DNA from: a virus
Strand: one strand, 5' to 3'
IMG/VR virus record: IMGVR_UViG_3300030098_006174
Coordinates: 1 to 34,777 of that record
DNA length: 34,777 nucleotides
The position numbers and the translations under genes are program-made. Under the pieces are notes generated by a model that saw only the letters and a program-made list of their open reading frames with translations, was not told the origin of the DNA and made no database searches. Shown piece after piece: positions 1 to 5,460 of the stretch (positions are counted from its first letter, which is position 1; every line of letters starts with the position of its first letter).

Positions 1-2
1 AA

Positions 3-86
3 CTTTTTAAAGTAGATACAGGCTATAAAAAAGGCTATCTTTTTATAAGTAATGAAGGTTTATATTATCCATTAGTTACTATATAA
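3..86 (+). CDS. 3' end of a small phage gene, truncated by the window edge
   Basis: An open frame runs in from the left edge and stops with TAA at 84-86, giving the last 27 residues of a small protein that contains YKKGYLF and ends PLVTI. It is followed at once by a G5/C5 stem-loop, the same gene-terminator layout seen for the small genes at 33365-34706, so it is probably another member of that cassette. No start codon is visible. I do not recognise the family and the function is unknown. Confidence 0.55.
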   Translation, partial: LFKVDTGYKKGYLFISNEGLYYPLVTI

Positions 87-96
87 TTATATTATA

Positions 97-118
97 AAGG
101 GGGTTTAAAAACCCCCTT
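97..118 (+). terminator. G5/C5 stem-loop terminator after the truncated first gene
   Basis: AAGGGGGT (97-104) pairs with ACCCCCTT (111-118) around an A-rich loop and lies just after the stop codon. The tract behind it is U/A mixed rather than pure U, so termination strength is uncertain. The same design follows every small gene of this cassette. Confidence 0.65.
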
Positions 119-127
119 ATATATAAA

Positions 128-158
128 CCCCTTAATAAGAATTAATAATACACAACAA
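128..158 (+). repeat. Leader repeat copy without an adjacent gene
   Basis: It has the order seen at the other copies: C-run, CTTAATAAGAATTAA, then ACACAACA at 150-157. Unlike the copies near 33.6-34.8 kb, no ribosome binding site and ATG follow; the next good gene starts at 365. Positions 160-364 hold no convincing gene; I see only small hairpins there, for example GTCTA/TAGAC around 225-240 and ATCG/CGAT around 300-312. This may be a decayed cassette unit or a non-coding leader. Confidence 0.5.
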
Positions 159-324
159 AAAATTAAGTGTTGAATGGTGTAAAAATACTATTTAATATAG
201 ATTAATATGCGTGAAAAGACAGGTCTATGGATGATTAGACAAGAGAATTGTTAATTATATTAAATGCCTGACGAGGTTATATCAACTTAATAATAGTGAA
301 ATCGGTTGCGATACCAAACTATTG

Positions 325-357
325 CTTAATAAAAGAATTAATAACAACAAGAAAGGG
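325..357 (+). repeat. Leader repeat before the gene at 365
   Basis: CTTAATAAAAGAATTAA is followed by AACAACAAGAAAGGG and then ATG at 365. It matches the cassette leader but has AACAACAA in place of ACACAACAA. The AAAGGG part serves as the ribosome binding site. Confidence 0.55.
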
Positions 358-364
358 TAACACA

Positions 365-571
365 ATGAAAGCAGATAGATATGTAAAATTAAATTCAGTT
401 GGTTGTATGCTTGATTTAAAAACTGGATATGTATTTCCAATATTAACACTACCAGAAGATAATATTGATGATTTTACAAGTGTTCATTTAAAAGATTGTA
501 GTTATGAATGGATAGAATCTTTAAAAGGAATGGACAAAGTATATGTCGGAGTTTGGTTTAAAAATAATTAA
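365..571 (+). CDS. Small uncharacterised phage protein, 68 aa
   Basis: I chose the ATG at 365 because AAAGGG lies eight bases upstream; an in-frame GTG at 296 would start inside the preceding leader. The product is acidic and soluble-looking, with no membrane segment. Its N-terminal part contains GCMLDLKTGYVFPIL, which resembles the hydrophobic-D-x-TG-x-hydrophobic pattern in the protein at 33970 (CFIEVSTGNIYK). I infer a loose relationship among these cassette proteins. The gene is followed immediately by a hairpin at 572-589 and a G-rich/C-rich terminator. Function unknown. Confidence 0.75.
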   Translation: MKADRYVKLNSVGCMLDLKTGYVFPILTLPEDNIDDFTSVHLKDCSYEWIESLKGMDKVYVGVWFKNN

Positions 572-589
572 TCTCCTGTTGTGTGGAGA
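572..589 (+). other. Hairpin displaying TGTTGTGT in its loop
   Basis: TCTCC (572-576) pairs with GGAGA (585-589), exposing an eight-base loop, TGTTGTGT (577-584). The loop is the exact complement of ACACAACA, the core of the leader repeated before the small genes. It begins one base after the stop of the gene at 365-571. A role in RNA-RNA pairing is inference. Confidence 0.45.
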
Positions 590-622
590 GGGGGGGGTAT
601 GATTTTATATTGTATCCCCCTT
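590..622 (+). terminator. G-run/C-run stem-loop terminator
   Basis: G-run 591-597 can pair with CCCCCTT at 616-622 across an 18-base loop. It follows the gene at 365 and the 572-589 hairpin, and resembles the other cassette terminators, though its loop is longer and its U tract weak. Confidence 0.55.
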
Positions 623-666
623 ATAATTACCCTAAAAGATTTAAACAATAAAGAAAGGGAAATAAA

Positions 667-828
667 ATGGAAATAAAAATACCTGTATGTTATATTATTA
701 ATGACAAACATACTGGAGAAGTAGTATATGATTTTGAAGATATGGCTGATTCACTTGAAAATCGTATATCTGATTTATTAGGTAGAAATGTATTAATAAC
801 TATATCAGAAGTAGAAGATGAATATTAA
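667..828 (+). CDS. Small acidic protein, 53 aa
   Basis: ATG at 667 is preceded by AAGAAAGGGAAATAAA, a strong ribosome binding site. The 53-residue product begins MEIKIPVCYI, has an HTGEV...FEDMAD stretch, and ends with an acidic tail (SEVEDEY). No domain or membrane segment is recognised. Upstream is a leader of the AAACAATAAAGAAAGGG type, akin to those before genes at 2401-3356. It is the last gene before a 376-base non-coding interval. Function unknown. Confidence 0.7.
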   Translation: MEIKIPVCYIINDKHTGEVVYDFEDMADSLENRISDLLGRNVLITISEVEDEY

Positions 829-1204
829 ATAACCTATCTTATATTCTTACTTATACCTTCCATATCCTATGTAGTAAGCGTAAGTATCCCTACCCCTGTA
901 AGTATTATATTTACAAGGCTAGGTCTTACGCTTATTATACCCCCCATAGAGCCTACGAGATAGCGTTAATATAAATCAATAGAAATCTATATTTGCCGAG
1001 CCACTTTTATAAAATCTATTTTATATAATTGAAGGGCGTTCTCGGTGTCTAACCTACCCTGTTGCTATTTCAAAACCCCTTTCAGTAACAACTTTTATAT
1101 CTTTATTTCCCTGAAAGTATCGAACCAAACGAAAATAAAGGATTATAAATTAAGAATTATAAATGAACAAAACAAATTTTTTAAACAAAACAGGAGTTAT
1201 AATA
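829..1204. other. Non-coding interval rich in inverted repeats
   Basis: No supported gene lies here. It contains four inverted repeats: a long one at 870-939, AATATA/TATATT at 968-993, CCGAG/CTCGG at 996-1045 enclosing ATAAAA/TTTTAT (1009-1024), and CTTTCAG/CTGAAAG at 1079-1117. Several C-rich tracts stand out from the AT-rich surroundings. It separates the small-gene cassette from the early operon, so a structured RNA, a regulatory leader or a replication element are all possible. Confidence 0.5.
870..939 (+). ncRNA. Long imperfect hairpin, possible structured RNA
   Basis: TAAGCGTAAG (875-884) is the exact reverse complement of CTTACGCTTA (925-934). Wobble and Watson-Crick pairs extend it outwards to about 870/939. 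Inside, CCTACCCCTGTAA pairs with TTACAAGGCTAGG with two mismatches, leaving a short AU-rich loop. There is no tRNA-like T arm and no U tract. Whether it acts as RNA or as a DNA cruciform is unknown. Confidence 0.4.
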
Positions 1205-1369
1205 ATGGAGTTTGAATTAGATAAAGTAGAAGAATACACAACAAGTCAGTTACAGAAATTTCTTGATGAAATAGAAGAATATTGGGTAAAAACCAATGAA
1301 CTACATTCTATGACTGACTTATTGGAAATCAATAGAGAACTTACTTTAAGAGAGTATTTTCAACAATAA
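1205..1369 (+). CDS. Small acidic protein, 54 aa
   Basis: The ATG at 1205 is chosen over the in-frame ATG at 1163 because AGGAG lies nine bases before it. The product starts MEFELDKVEEYTT, is rich in E and L, and is probably helical; no family is recognised. It opens the plus-strand early region. The next gene, an XRE regulator, has its own promoter-like sequence beginning just after this stop codon. Function unknown. Confidence 0.65.
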   Translation: MEFELDKVEEYTTSQLQKFLDEIEEYWVKTNELHSMTDLLEINRELTLREYFQQ

Positions 1370-1370
1370 A

Positions 1371-1411
1371 TGCAAAAAGTATTTGCACAGAAGTTAAGGA
1401 ATGTTTAAATT
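1371..1411 (+). promoter_or_regulatory. Promoter with TGCAAA/TTTGCA operator for the XRE gene
   Basis: TTGCAC (1383-1388), a 17-base spacer and TAAATT (1406-1411) form a plausible promoter 22 bases before the regulator's ATG at 1433. An inverted repeat TGCAAA (1371-1376) N5 TTTGCA (1382-1387) overlaps the -35. The same half-sites recur at 28648-28661 between the scaffold and terL genes. The position suggests autoregulation; binding by the downstream protein is inference. Confidence 0.5.
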
Positions 1412-1432
1412 AAGTCAATTATAGGAGAGATT

Positions 1433-1657
1433 ATGAATAATATTAAAGAAATAGTAAAAGAAAAGGGTTTGCAGATGTCTTGGATTGCTGAAAAGATTAA
1501 CGTACACCCTAGCCACCTGTCTATGTGGATTGCAGAAGATAGATACCCTAGTCAAGAAAGATTGGTTAGATTAGCTAGGCTTCTTAAAGTTAAAGTAAAG
1601 GATTTATATCCTAATGTTAAAACTAGATATACCTATATCTTAAACGAAGAAAAATAG
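1433..1657 (+). CDS. Small XRE/Cro-type helix-turn-helix regulator, 74 aa
   Basis: A single HTH domain fills the protein: the scanning helix is near residues 14-21 (SWIAEKIN), the recognition helix near 25-33 (HPSHLSMWI), then RYPSQERLVRLARLLKVKVKDLY as the usual closing helices of XRE-family repressors. TAGGAGAG precedes the ATG. It has its own promoter and overlapping palindrome, the typical arrangement of an autoregulated phage switch gene. Its C-terminal LARLLKVKVKDLY resembles IARLLNVEIFDLF in the sigma4-containing protein at 5989, so the two HTH domains may be related. No cI-like dimerisation domain or peptidase is present. Confidence 0.8.
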   Translation: MNNIKEIVKEKGLQMSWIAEKINVHPSHLSMWIAEDRYPSQERLVRLARLLKVKVKDLYPNVKTRYTYILNEEK

Positions 1658-1669
1658 AAAGGAATAATA

Positions 1670-1906
1670 ATGTCAAAACAAAATTCAGAAAAGAGGTTAA
1701 GAGATTATATGAATAATCCAGAGTTTGCCGAATTTCAAAGTATATTAGATAGTGAATTTGAAAAAGCACAAAAGCTAGATGTAAATAAGGCTTTTGATGA
1801 AACTCTTAAAGTTGTAAGAGAGTTTGCTAGACAATTAGATGATGATGATTGTTATAAATATACTCAGAAAATGAAAAAATGGTTCAATAAAGAGTGGGGG
1901 ATATAA
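1670..1906 (+). CDS. Hypothetical acidic protein, 78 aa
   Basis: The ATG at 1670 follows AGAAAGGAATAATA. The 78-residue product is charged and probably all-helical, with a DDDD run near residue 58 and a basic/aromatic C-terminus (KKWFNKEWG). I recognise no family. It lies 12 bases after the XRE gene and just before a membrane microprotein, within a run of overlapping or closely spaced genes that is probably one transcript. Function unknown. Confidence 0.7.
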   Translation: MSKQNSEKRLRDYMNNPEFAEFQSILDSEFEKAQKLDVNKAFDETLKVVREFARQLDDDDCYKYTQKMKKWFNKEWGI

Positions 1907-1908
1907 TT

Positions 1909-2028
1909 ATGAGTGATGAATTGTATAGCCTATTATATATTGTTGAATTGTTCGCTGGAATATCGTTCAAATGTTTCGTTATAGTGTTTATGTATTTATA
2001 TATAAGGAGAATGAAATGGGTAAAGTAA
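1909..2028 (+). CDS. Predicted single-pass membrane microprotein, 39 aa
   Basis: ATG at 1909 lies two bases after the previous stop; GGGGG at 1896-1900 can serve as its ribosome binding site. The product begins MSDELYSLL, then has one continuous hydrophobic stretch of about 20 residues (roughly 6-32, including ISFKCFVIVFMYLYI), and ends RRMKWVK, so a cytoplasmic positive end is likely. It overlaps the next gene by 13 bases. Phage membrane microproteins of this size often inhibit or modify host envelope functions, but nothing here specifies a role. Confidence 0.55.
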   Translation: MSDELYSLLYIVELFAGISFKCFVIVFMYLYIRRMKWVK

Positions 2029-2231
2029 AAGAATATTACCAAGAACAAATAGATAATGATGATTATTATTTTGAGCCAGATGTTGAGTATGCTATGACAT
2101 ATGCAGGTAAATATGGAAAGTTTATACCTCGACTTATAAACTGGTTTAATAAAAAGTATGCAGACCCTAGAAAGTTCAGGACTAAATACTTCCAGTATAT
2201 TAAAGCAGAAAAAGAGGAGTGTCCATTTTAA
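2016..2231 (+). CDS. Hypothetical protein, 71 aa
   Basis: The ATG at 2016 is chosen because AAGGAG lies six bases upstream; the in-frame ATG at 1971 would lie inside the membrane microprotein gene. The product is acidic at its N-terminus (NDDYYFEPD) and basic and aromatic in its second half (NWFNKKYADPRKF). No domain is recognised. Its stop overlaps the ATG of the next gene by one base, indicating translational coupling. Confidence 0.7.
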   Translation: MGKVKEYYQEQIDNDDYYFEPDVEYAMTYAGKYGKFIPRLINWFNKKYADPRKFRTKYFQYIKAEKEECPF

Positions 2232-2410
2232 TGAAGAATTATAATTTAGAACAGATACATCCTCTATTAAGGGAGTGCAAAGATTTTTTCGATAGACTGG
2301 CTCTTTCCTATAAAATAGAAGGAGCAGGAGTACCAGATAAATTGAAAAATGTAAGAGAAAAAGTAAATAAACAAATAAAACAAATAGAAGGGGAAGTGAA
2401 ATGGAAATAA
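2231..2410 (+). CDS. Small basic hypothetical protein, 59 aa
   Basis: ATG at 2231 overlaps the preceding TAA by one base, with AGAGGAG about 11 bases upstream. The product begins MKNYNLEQIHPLL, is probably helical, and is basic toward its C-terminus (NKQIKQIEGEVKWK). The DNA encoding that C-terminus also contains AAACAAATAGAAGGGG, the recurring leader before downstream genes, so coding and leader functions overlap. Function unknown. Confidence 0.65.
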   Translation: MKNYNLEQIHPLLRECKDFFDRLALSYKIEGAGVPDKLKNVREKVNKQIKQIEGEVKWK

Positions 2411-2643
2411 GTCAAGCAAATAAGTTTATGAAAAAAACTGAAAATAGAACTTTGTGGATTCAAGAAGCATGTGGAGTTTTTGATGAACCACATAAAACAA
2501 AGTATGAAAAGGGGTTGCTATATGTACATTGGGACAAAGATGATGATTGTGTTGATGTATATGATGTTAGAAATATATGTGGAGAATGTGAGTATGAAGA
2601 AACATTGGAGTTTTTTAACAAAATAGAAGGGGGGGGGAAATGA
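2401..2643 (+). CDS. Hypothetical protein, 80 aa
   Basis: ATG at 2401 follows GAAGGGGAAGTGAA and overlaps the previous gene by 10 bases. The 80-residue product has LYVHWDKDDD and a Cys pair near its C-terminal third (ICGECEY) that could bind metal, but only one CxxC is present. It ends KIEGGGK, encoded by an A-rich tract plus a run of eight G bases that also serves as the ribosome binding site of the next gene. Function unknown. Confidence 0.65.
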   Translation: MEISQANKFMKKTENRTLWIQEACGVFDEPHKTKYEKGLLYVHWDKDDDCVDVYDVRNICGECEYEETLEFFNKIEGGGK

Positions 2644-3017
2644 GTAATAAAAATCAATTTATAAGGATAGATGGCTTTCATTGTTTTAAAATAGACGAGA
2701 TTATTGGATTTAAATCAATAGGTGGCGACAATGGAGAACATGATAAAATTTGCAATGGGGATTATGATTCATATATAAAATTTTATTTTAAAAATGGAAC
2801 AAACATCCTTGTGTCGTTTGGAGATGATGAAGGTTGTAATAAATGGAGAGATGCGTATATTACTTATTTAGAAGAAATATTCTCACCTTATCATCAAAAG
2901 GATACTGATAGATTAAATCAAATTATCCGAGAACAAAATCCTGAAGATTATAAGTATTTGGAAGAAGATTATACTAAGGAAGACTGGGCTAAAGACCAAG
3001 CAGACCCAAAAGATTAA
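2640..3017 (+). CDS. Hypothetical protein, 125 aa
   Basis: ATG at 2640 overlaps the preceding stop by 4 bases behind a G-run. The first 85 residues look like a small beta-rich fold with alternating hydrophobic residues (FHCFKIDEIIGF, IKFYFKNGTNILVSF), followed by a helix (CNKWRDAYITYLEEIF) and a highly charged C-terminal tail. The layout recalls small beta-sandwich single-domain phage proteins, but I cannot assign a family. It is the largest gene in this stretch of the early region. Confidence 0.7.
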   Translation: MSNKNQFIRIDGFHCFKIDEIIGFKSIGGDNGEHDKICNGDYDSYIKFYFKNGTNILVSFGDDEGCNKWRDAYITYLEEIFSPYHQKDTDRLNQIIREQNPEDYKYLEEDYTKEDWAKDQADPKD

Positions 3018-3047
3018 CAATAATAAAACAAATAGAAAGGGGCAATA

Positions 3048-3356
3048 ATGTCTAAGAAAGGTATAAGAAAGGGTACACAATACCATATAGTTATTCAAGA
3101 TTCAAAAGAAAATATAGATGATTTAAAATCTAAAATGAATGAAATATGTCTTGAAGAACATAGAAGTTTAAATCAGCAAATAAATTACTGGTTAAGAAAG
3201 TGTATAAAAGAACATGAAATAGAAAGGGAAGAATGTAGTAATAAGAAGTATACCCTTCCTGGACACGATAAAGTAATGGAAGCATTAGATAATCTTACTA
3301 AAGACGATAAAGGCAATGATTTTTTAAATATAATAAAACAAAGAAAGGGGCAGTAA
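3048..3356 (+). CDS. Arc-like ribbon-helix-helix protein, 102 aa
   Basis: Residues 10-20 form a candidate beta strand (TQYHIVIQDS), followed by a helix through LKSKMNEICLEEH and then RSLNQQINYWLRKCIKEH. The SLNQQIN...LRK pattern is typical of the Arc/MetJ ribbon-helix-helix fold, which binds DNA as a dimer. The remaining 45 residues are charged and unassigned. The leader AAACAAATAGAAAGGGG lies just upstream. The stop shares one base with the start of the annealing-protein gene. It could be a repressor of early genes; this is inference. Confidence 0.6.
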   Translation: MSKKGIRKGTQYHIVIQDSKENIDDLKSKMNEICLEEHRSLNQQINYWLRKCIKEHEIEREECSNKKYTLPGHDKVMEALDNLTKDDKGNDFLNIIKQRKGQ

Positions 3357-3796
3357 TGTCTAATAAAAAACTAACCTATGGCGATATATGGAAGAAGTTA
3401 AGAGCCATAGATACAAAGCCAATACAATATAAAAAGAGTGGCTTGGACTATATAGGATGGGCTGATGCTTGGGCTTGTTTAATGGATACATATCCTGAAG
3501 CTACTTATGATTTTCCAAATCCTACTTTTTATTTTGATGGAGAAGATAAAAAGACTTGCGAAGTGCATTGTAAGGTTACGATAGGTGATTTATCAAGGGA
3601 GTTTTCCTTACCTGTCATGACATCAATGATGCCTATGAAATCTATAATAAACCCTACATCAAGAGATATAAATGATGCTAAAGCTAGATGTTTAGTTAAG
3701 GTTTTAGGAATGTTTGGACTAGGTCTTCATTTATGGGAAAAGAAAAGTGCTACTCCTACTAAAGTAGAGATGCACGAGGAAGGGATAGGGTTTTAA
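3356..3796 (+). CDS. Sak3/DUF1071-type single-strand annealing protein
   Basis: The 146-residue protein has the family hallmarks as I know them: an N-terminal LDYIGWADAWACL followed by YPEATY, a central beta region with PVMTSMMPMKSI, and the closing block RDINDAKARCLVKVLGMFGLGLH. DUF1071 (Sak3) proteins belong to the Rad52-like superfamily of phage single-strand annealing proteins, which anneal complementary strands during recombination and replication. The SSB-like protein just downstream fits, as phage annealing proteins often pair with their own SSB. Length is short but complete for the family. No exonuclease partner of the Exo/RecE type is next to it. Confidence 0.8.
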   Translation: MSNKKLTYGDIWKKLRAIDTKPIQYKKSGLDYIGWADAWACLMDTYPEATYDFPNPTFYFDGEDKKTCEVHCKVTIGDLSREFSLPVMTSMMPMKSIINPTSRDINDAKARCLVKVLGMFGLGLHLWEKKSATPTKVEMHEEGIGF

Positions 3797-3797
3797 T

Positions 3798-3863
3798 ATG
3801 GAACTAATCGGAGCAATAGGACTGCTTGTTATAGTTGTTTTTATAAGTGGAATATTTTTTTAA
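3798..3863 (+). CDS. Predicted membrane microprotein, 21 aa
   Basis: An ATG two bases after the annealing gene's stop, preceded by GGGATAGGG, opens a 21-codon frame: MELIGAIGLL followed by VIVVFISGIFF. It is nearly all hydrophobic, enough for one membrane span. Its position inside a co-directional gene run with a usable ribosome binding site favours real translation, but 21 codons may be chance. Confidence 0.35.
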   Translation: MELIGAIGLLVIVVFISGIFF

Positions 3864-3889
3864 TTAATAAACTAGGAGAAGTAAATCGT

Positions 3890-4135
3890 ATGGAATATGA
3901 CAACACAAACACAGGAGTTTTGTTTAGAAACGAAACTGCTAATGAAGAAAACAAACAGCCTTATATGACTGGTAAGCTGAATGTTAAAGGTGAAGACTTT
4001 CAAATCGCTGGATGGATGAAGGAGTCTAAAAATGGTAAGAAGTTTTTGAGCTTAAAGGTTCAAAAGCCAAGACCACAAGAAGTTAAAGCTACTAATAATA
4101 GCAATACTTCAACAACGGATGATATACCTTTCTAA
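3890..4135 (+). CDS. SSB-like single-stranded DNA-binding protein, 81 aa
   Basis: The product has a short beta-rich core (GKLNVKGEDFQIAGWMKES, then KKFLSLKVQ), a Ser/Thr/Asn-rich linker and a C-terminal DDIPF. That acidic-hydrophobic tip is the hallmark of bacterial SSB tails, which dock replication and repair partners. The core resembles small DUF736-like phage proteins rather than a full-length OB-fold SSB. AGGAG precedes the ATG. Placement just after the annealing protein supports a role in recombination and replication. The tip would let it interact with host SSB partners; this is inference. Confidence 0.65.
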   Translation: MEYDNTNTGVLFRNETANEENKQPYMTGKLNVKGEDFQIAGWMKESKNGKKFLSLKVQKPRPQEVKATNNSNTSTTDDIPF

Positions 4136-4154
4136 AAGGTAGGTGAGGAAACAA

Positions 4155-4202
4155 ACATGGGTGGGGGTAAACCCGATAGCCACACACTTCTCCTGCCCAT
4201 GT
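4155..4202 (+). promoter_or_regulatory. Stem-loop in an 81-base intergenic gap, with optional 15-codon ORF
   Basis: ACATGGG (4155-4161) pairs exactly with CCCATGT (4196-4202), and GGGTAAACCC lies inside. The same stretch can be read as a 15-codon frame from ATG 4157 (MGGGKPDSHTLLLPM) behind GGTGAGGA. The CTTCTCCT on the 3' side could pair with purine-rich ribosome binding sites. There is no U tract, so it is not an ordinary terminator. It may be a translational or processing element before the gene at 4217. Confidence 0.4.
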
Positions 4203-4216
4203 AAACTGGAGATAAT

Positions 4217-4378
4217 ATGAATTGTAAAAAATGTGATGTAAAATTAACTAAAGAAACTAGAAGAAAATCCTATGTTGGAGTTTATAGAAGTAATATATGC
4301 AGGATTTGTTATAATAAAAAGATTGCTGTCTATAATAAGAAAAGACAAAAAGCATTAAAGGAAGCGAGGTGGTTTTGA
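4217..4378 (+). CDS. Zinc-finger-like microprotein, 53 aa
   Basis: ATG at 4217 follows CTGGAGATAAT. Two Cys pairs, CKKC near the N-terminus and CRIC near residue 31, are separated by a basic segment, a four-Cys arrangement expected to bind one zinc ion. The C-terminal half is strongly basic (KKIAVYNKKRQKALKEARW), so nucleic-acid binding is likely. It overlaps the next gene by 10 bases. Similar small HNH-less Cys4 proteins are common near phage replication genes; the exact role is unknown. Confidence 0.65.
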   Translation: MNCKKCDVKLTKETRRKSYVGVYRSNICRICYNKKIAVYNKKRQKALKEARWF

Positions 4379-4872
4379 AAAATCCTATGTTTATAGAGGT
4401 TAAGGTTAGAGTTAATGGTGAGGAAAAGTGGGCTGATTTTAGAAAGTTATTTGATTATATGATTAATGAATATAGCAAGGTTAAATATGACGGAAAGAAG
4501 ATTGACCCATATCCAGATAGAGTCAATAAGTTTTATGATAATCTTCCAAAAGAATTAATAGATATGTGGAGCAAGGCGTATCCTAACGTAGATATTAAAG
4601 GGGAATGTGAGAAAAGCCGAGTATGGTTATTATCTAATACTAATAAAGCAAAGAAAGATTTTAAGAATTTTACAAATAGATGGCTTGGAAAGGCTTGTCA
4701 AAATGGTGGCTCTATACCAGTTGTTATGGAACATAAGGTTGAGAAAAGAATACAAGAACACAAGAGATATGTTCAACAAGCTACAGAAAATCCTGCAACA
4801 GAAGAAGAAAAGCAGGAGATTTTATCAGAGATATTAGCAAATTTATCTAAAAAGAAAAGGATAAGCAAATGA
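4369..4872 (+). CDS. Probable replication-associated protein (loader/primosomal type), 167 aa
   Basis: The GTG at 4369 is chosen because AAAGGAAG lies about six bases upstream; an in-frame ATG at 4387 is possible. The central block, WSKAYPNVDIKGECEK then SRVWLLSNTNKAKKDF and FTNRWL, matches a segment I recognise in many phage replication proteins: W-x3-YP-x-(V/I)-D ... E ... W(L)-x-(N/S)-x-(K) ... (F)-x3-WL. It sits C-terminal in phage O/DnaD-like initiator or helicase-loader proteins. Here it occurs without the usual DNA-binding winged helix. A basic tail follows. I infer a role in recruiting the host helicase; confidence is moderate. Confidence 0.5.
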   Translation: MVLKNPMFIEVKVRVNGEEKWADFRKLFDYMINEYSKVKYDGKKIDPYPDRVNKFYDNLPKELIDMWSKAYPNVDIKGECEKSRVWLLSNTNKAKKDFKNFTNRWLGKACQNGGSIPVVMEHKVEKRIQEHKRYVQQATENPATEEEKQEILSEILANLSKKKRISK

Positions 4873-5153
4873 AAATAAATAGACATGAAAAGTTGGTATT
4901 ATATACATTAAAATGGATTGATAAATGTATAAATTTAAACCTGCTTCCAGGGGATTGCTTATCGCATGAAGGTCAGGCAATTAAAGTTAAGTTTAATAAA
5001 AGGAAAGTTGAAAAAGCTTTAAAAAACTTTAATCCTTCTAATGAAGAAATGTTGGTGATGTTCTTTTTAATGGTAGATGAGGGTATTGTGAATGAAAGTG
5101 CATGTAATAATTTTATAGAGAATTGCTACCCATCGTTTTTAGATAGAAATTAA
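4869..5153 (+). CDS. Hypothetical protein, 94 aa
   Basis: ATG overlaps the previous stop by four bases (ATGA), indicating coupling. The product looks all-helical: HEKLVLYTLKWIDKCINL, VEKALKNF, then EEMLVMFFLMVDEGIV. The last segment is hydrophobic but interrupted by acidic residues, so it is more likely a buried helix than a membrane span. No family is recognised. Its place directly after the replication-associated protein hints at a linked function. Confidence 0.65.
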   Translation: MKINRHEKLVLYTLKWIDKCINLNLLPGDCLSHEGQAIKVKFNKRKVEKALKNFNPSNEEMLVMFFLMVDEGIVNESACNNFIENCYPSFLDRN

Positions 5154-5169
5154 TGAAAAGGATAAACAA

Positions 5170-5364
5170 ATGAGTGATATAGAGATACTAAGAGCTGAAG
5201 TTTTTAAACTGACTGCTATAAATAAAATACTGGAAGATAAAATAATGGTTGCTACTGAGGGCTTAGAAGCCTTAAGTTTTGGAGGCGAACAAACAGGTAT
5301 CGCTAATAAAACCTTAGAAGCAATTAAACAATTAGATTTACCACAGGATAGTCCAGAAGAATAG
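5170..5364 (+). CDS. Short coiled-coil protein, 64 aa
   Basis: ATG follows AAAAGGATAAACAA. Residues 3-30 (IEILRAEVFKLTAINKILEDKI) have the heptad pattern of a coiled coil, then EGLEALSFGGEQ and a second helix. Small coiled-coil proteins of this type are frequent in phage early regions and their role is usually unknown. It is the last gene before a strong intrinsic terminator at 5436-5460. Confidence 0.65.
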   Translation: MSDIEILRAEVFKLTAINKILEDKIMVATEGLEALSFGGEQTGIANKTLEAIKQLDLPQDSPEE

Positions 5365-5407
5365 GTCGGACTATTTTTCAAAAAGGCACAAAACATAAAC
5401 TATTTTG

Positions 5408-5416
5408 TGGTATAAT
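5408..5416 (+). promoter_or_regulatory. Extended -10 promoter element TGGTATAAT
   Basis: TGG directly before a perfect TATAAT (5411-5416) is a textbook extended -10. There is no good -35 at 17 bases, which extended -10 promoters tolerate. A start site would fall near 5423, only a few bases before the terminator at 5436, so any transcript would be about 35 bases unless it reads through. Confidence 0.4.
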
Positions 5417-5435
5417 TAGGGGGTTGGTTTGTTTT

Positions 5436-5460
5436 GAGGTAACATTTCTACCTTTTTTTT
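5436..5460 (+). terminator. Intrinsic terminator ending the first early operon
   Basis: AGGTA (5437-5441) pairs with TACCT (5449-5453) around a seven-base loop, extended by G-U at 5436/5454, and is followed by an unbroken run of eight T. A wider GGGGG (5419-5423)/CCCCC (about 5465-5469) pairing encloses it. It lies 72 bases after the coiled-coil gene. Confidence 0.75.

Noticed and set aside
296-364. N-terminal extension of the gene at 365, starting with GTG at 296
   Set aside because: It reads through the leader repeat and has no ribosome binding site, while ATG 365 has AAAGGG in front.
870-939. tRNA-like fold
   Set aside because: The acceptor-like stem runs on past seven pairs and there is no T arm, so it is not a tRNA.
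1236-1243. ACACAACA copy in the gene at 1205
   Set aside because: It encodes part of the protein and has no adjacent CTTAAAAAGAAT or ribosome binding site.
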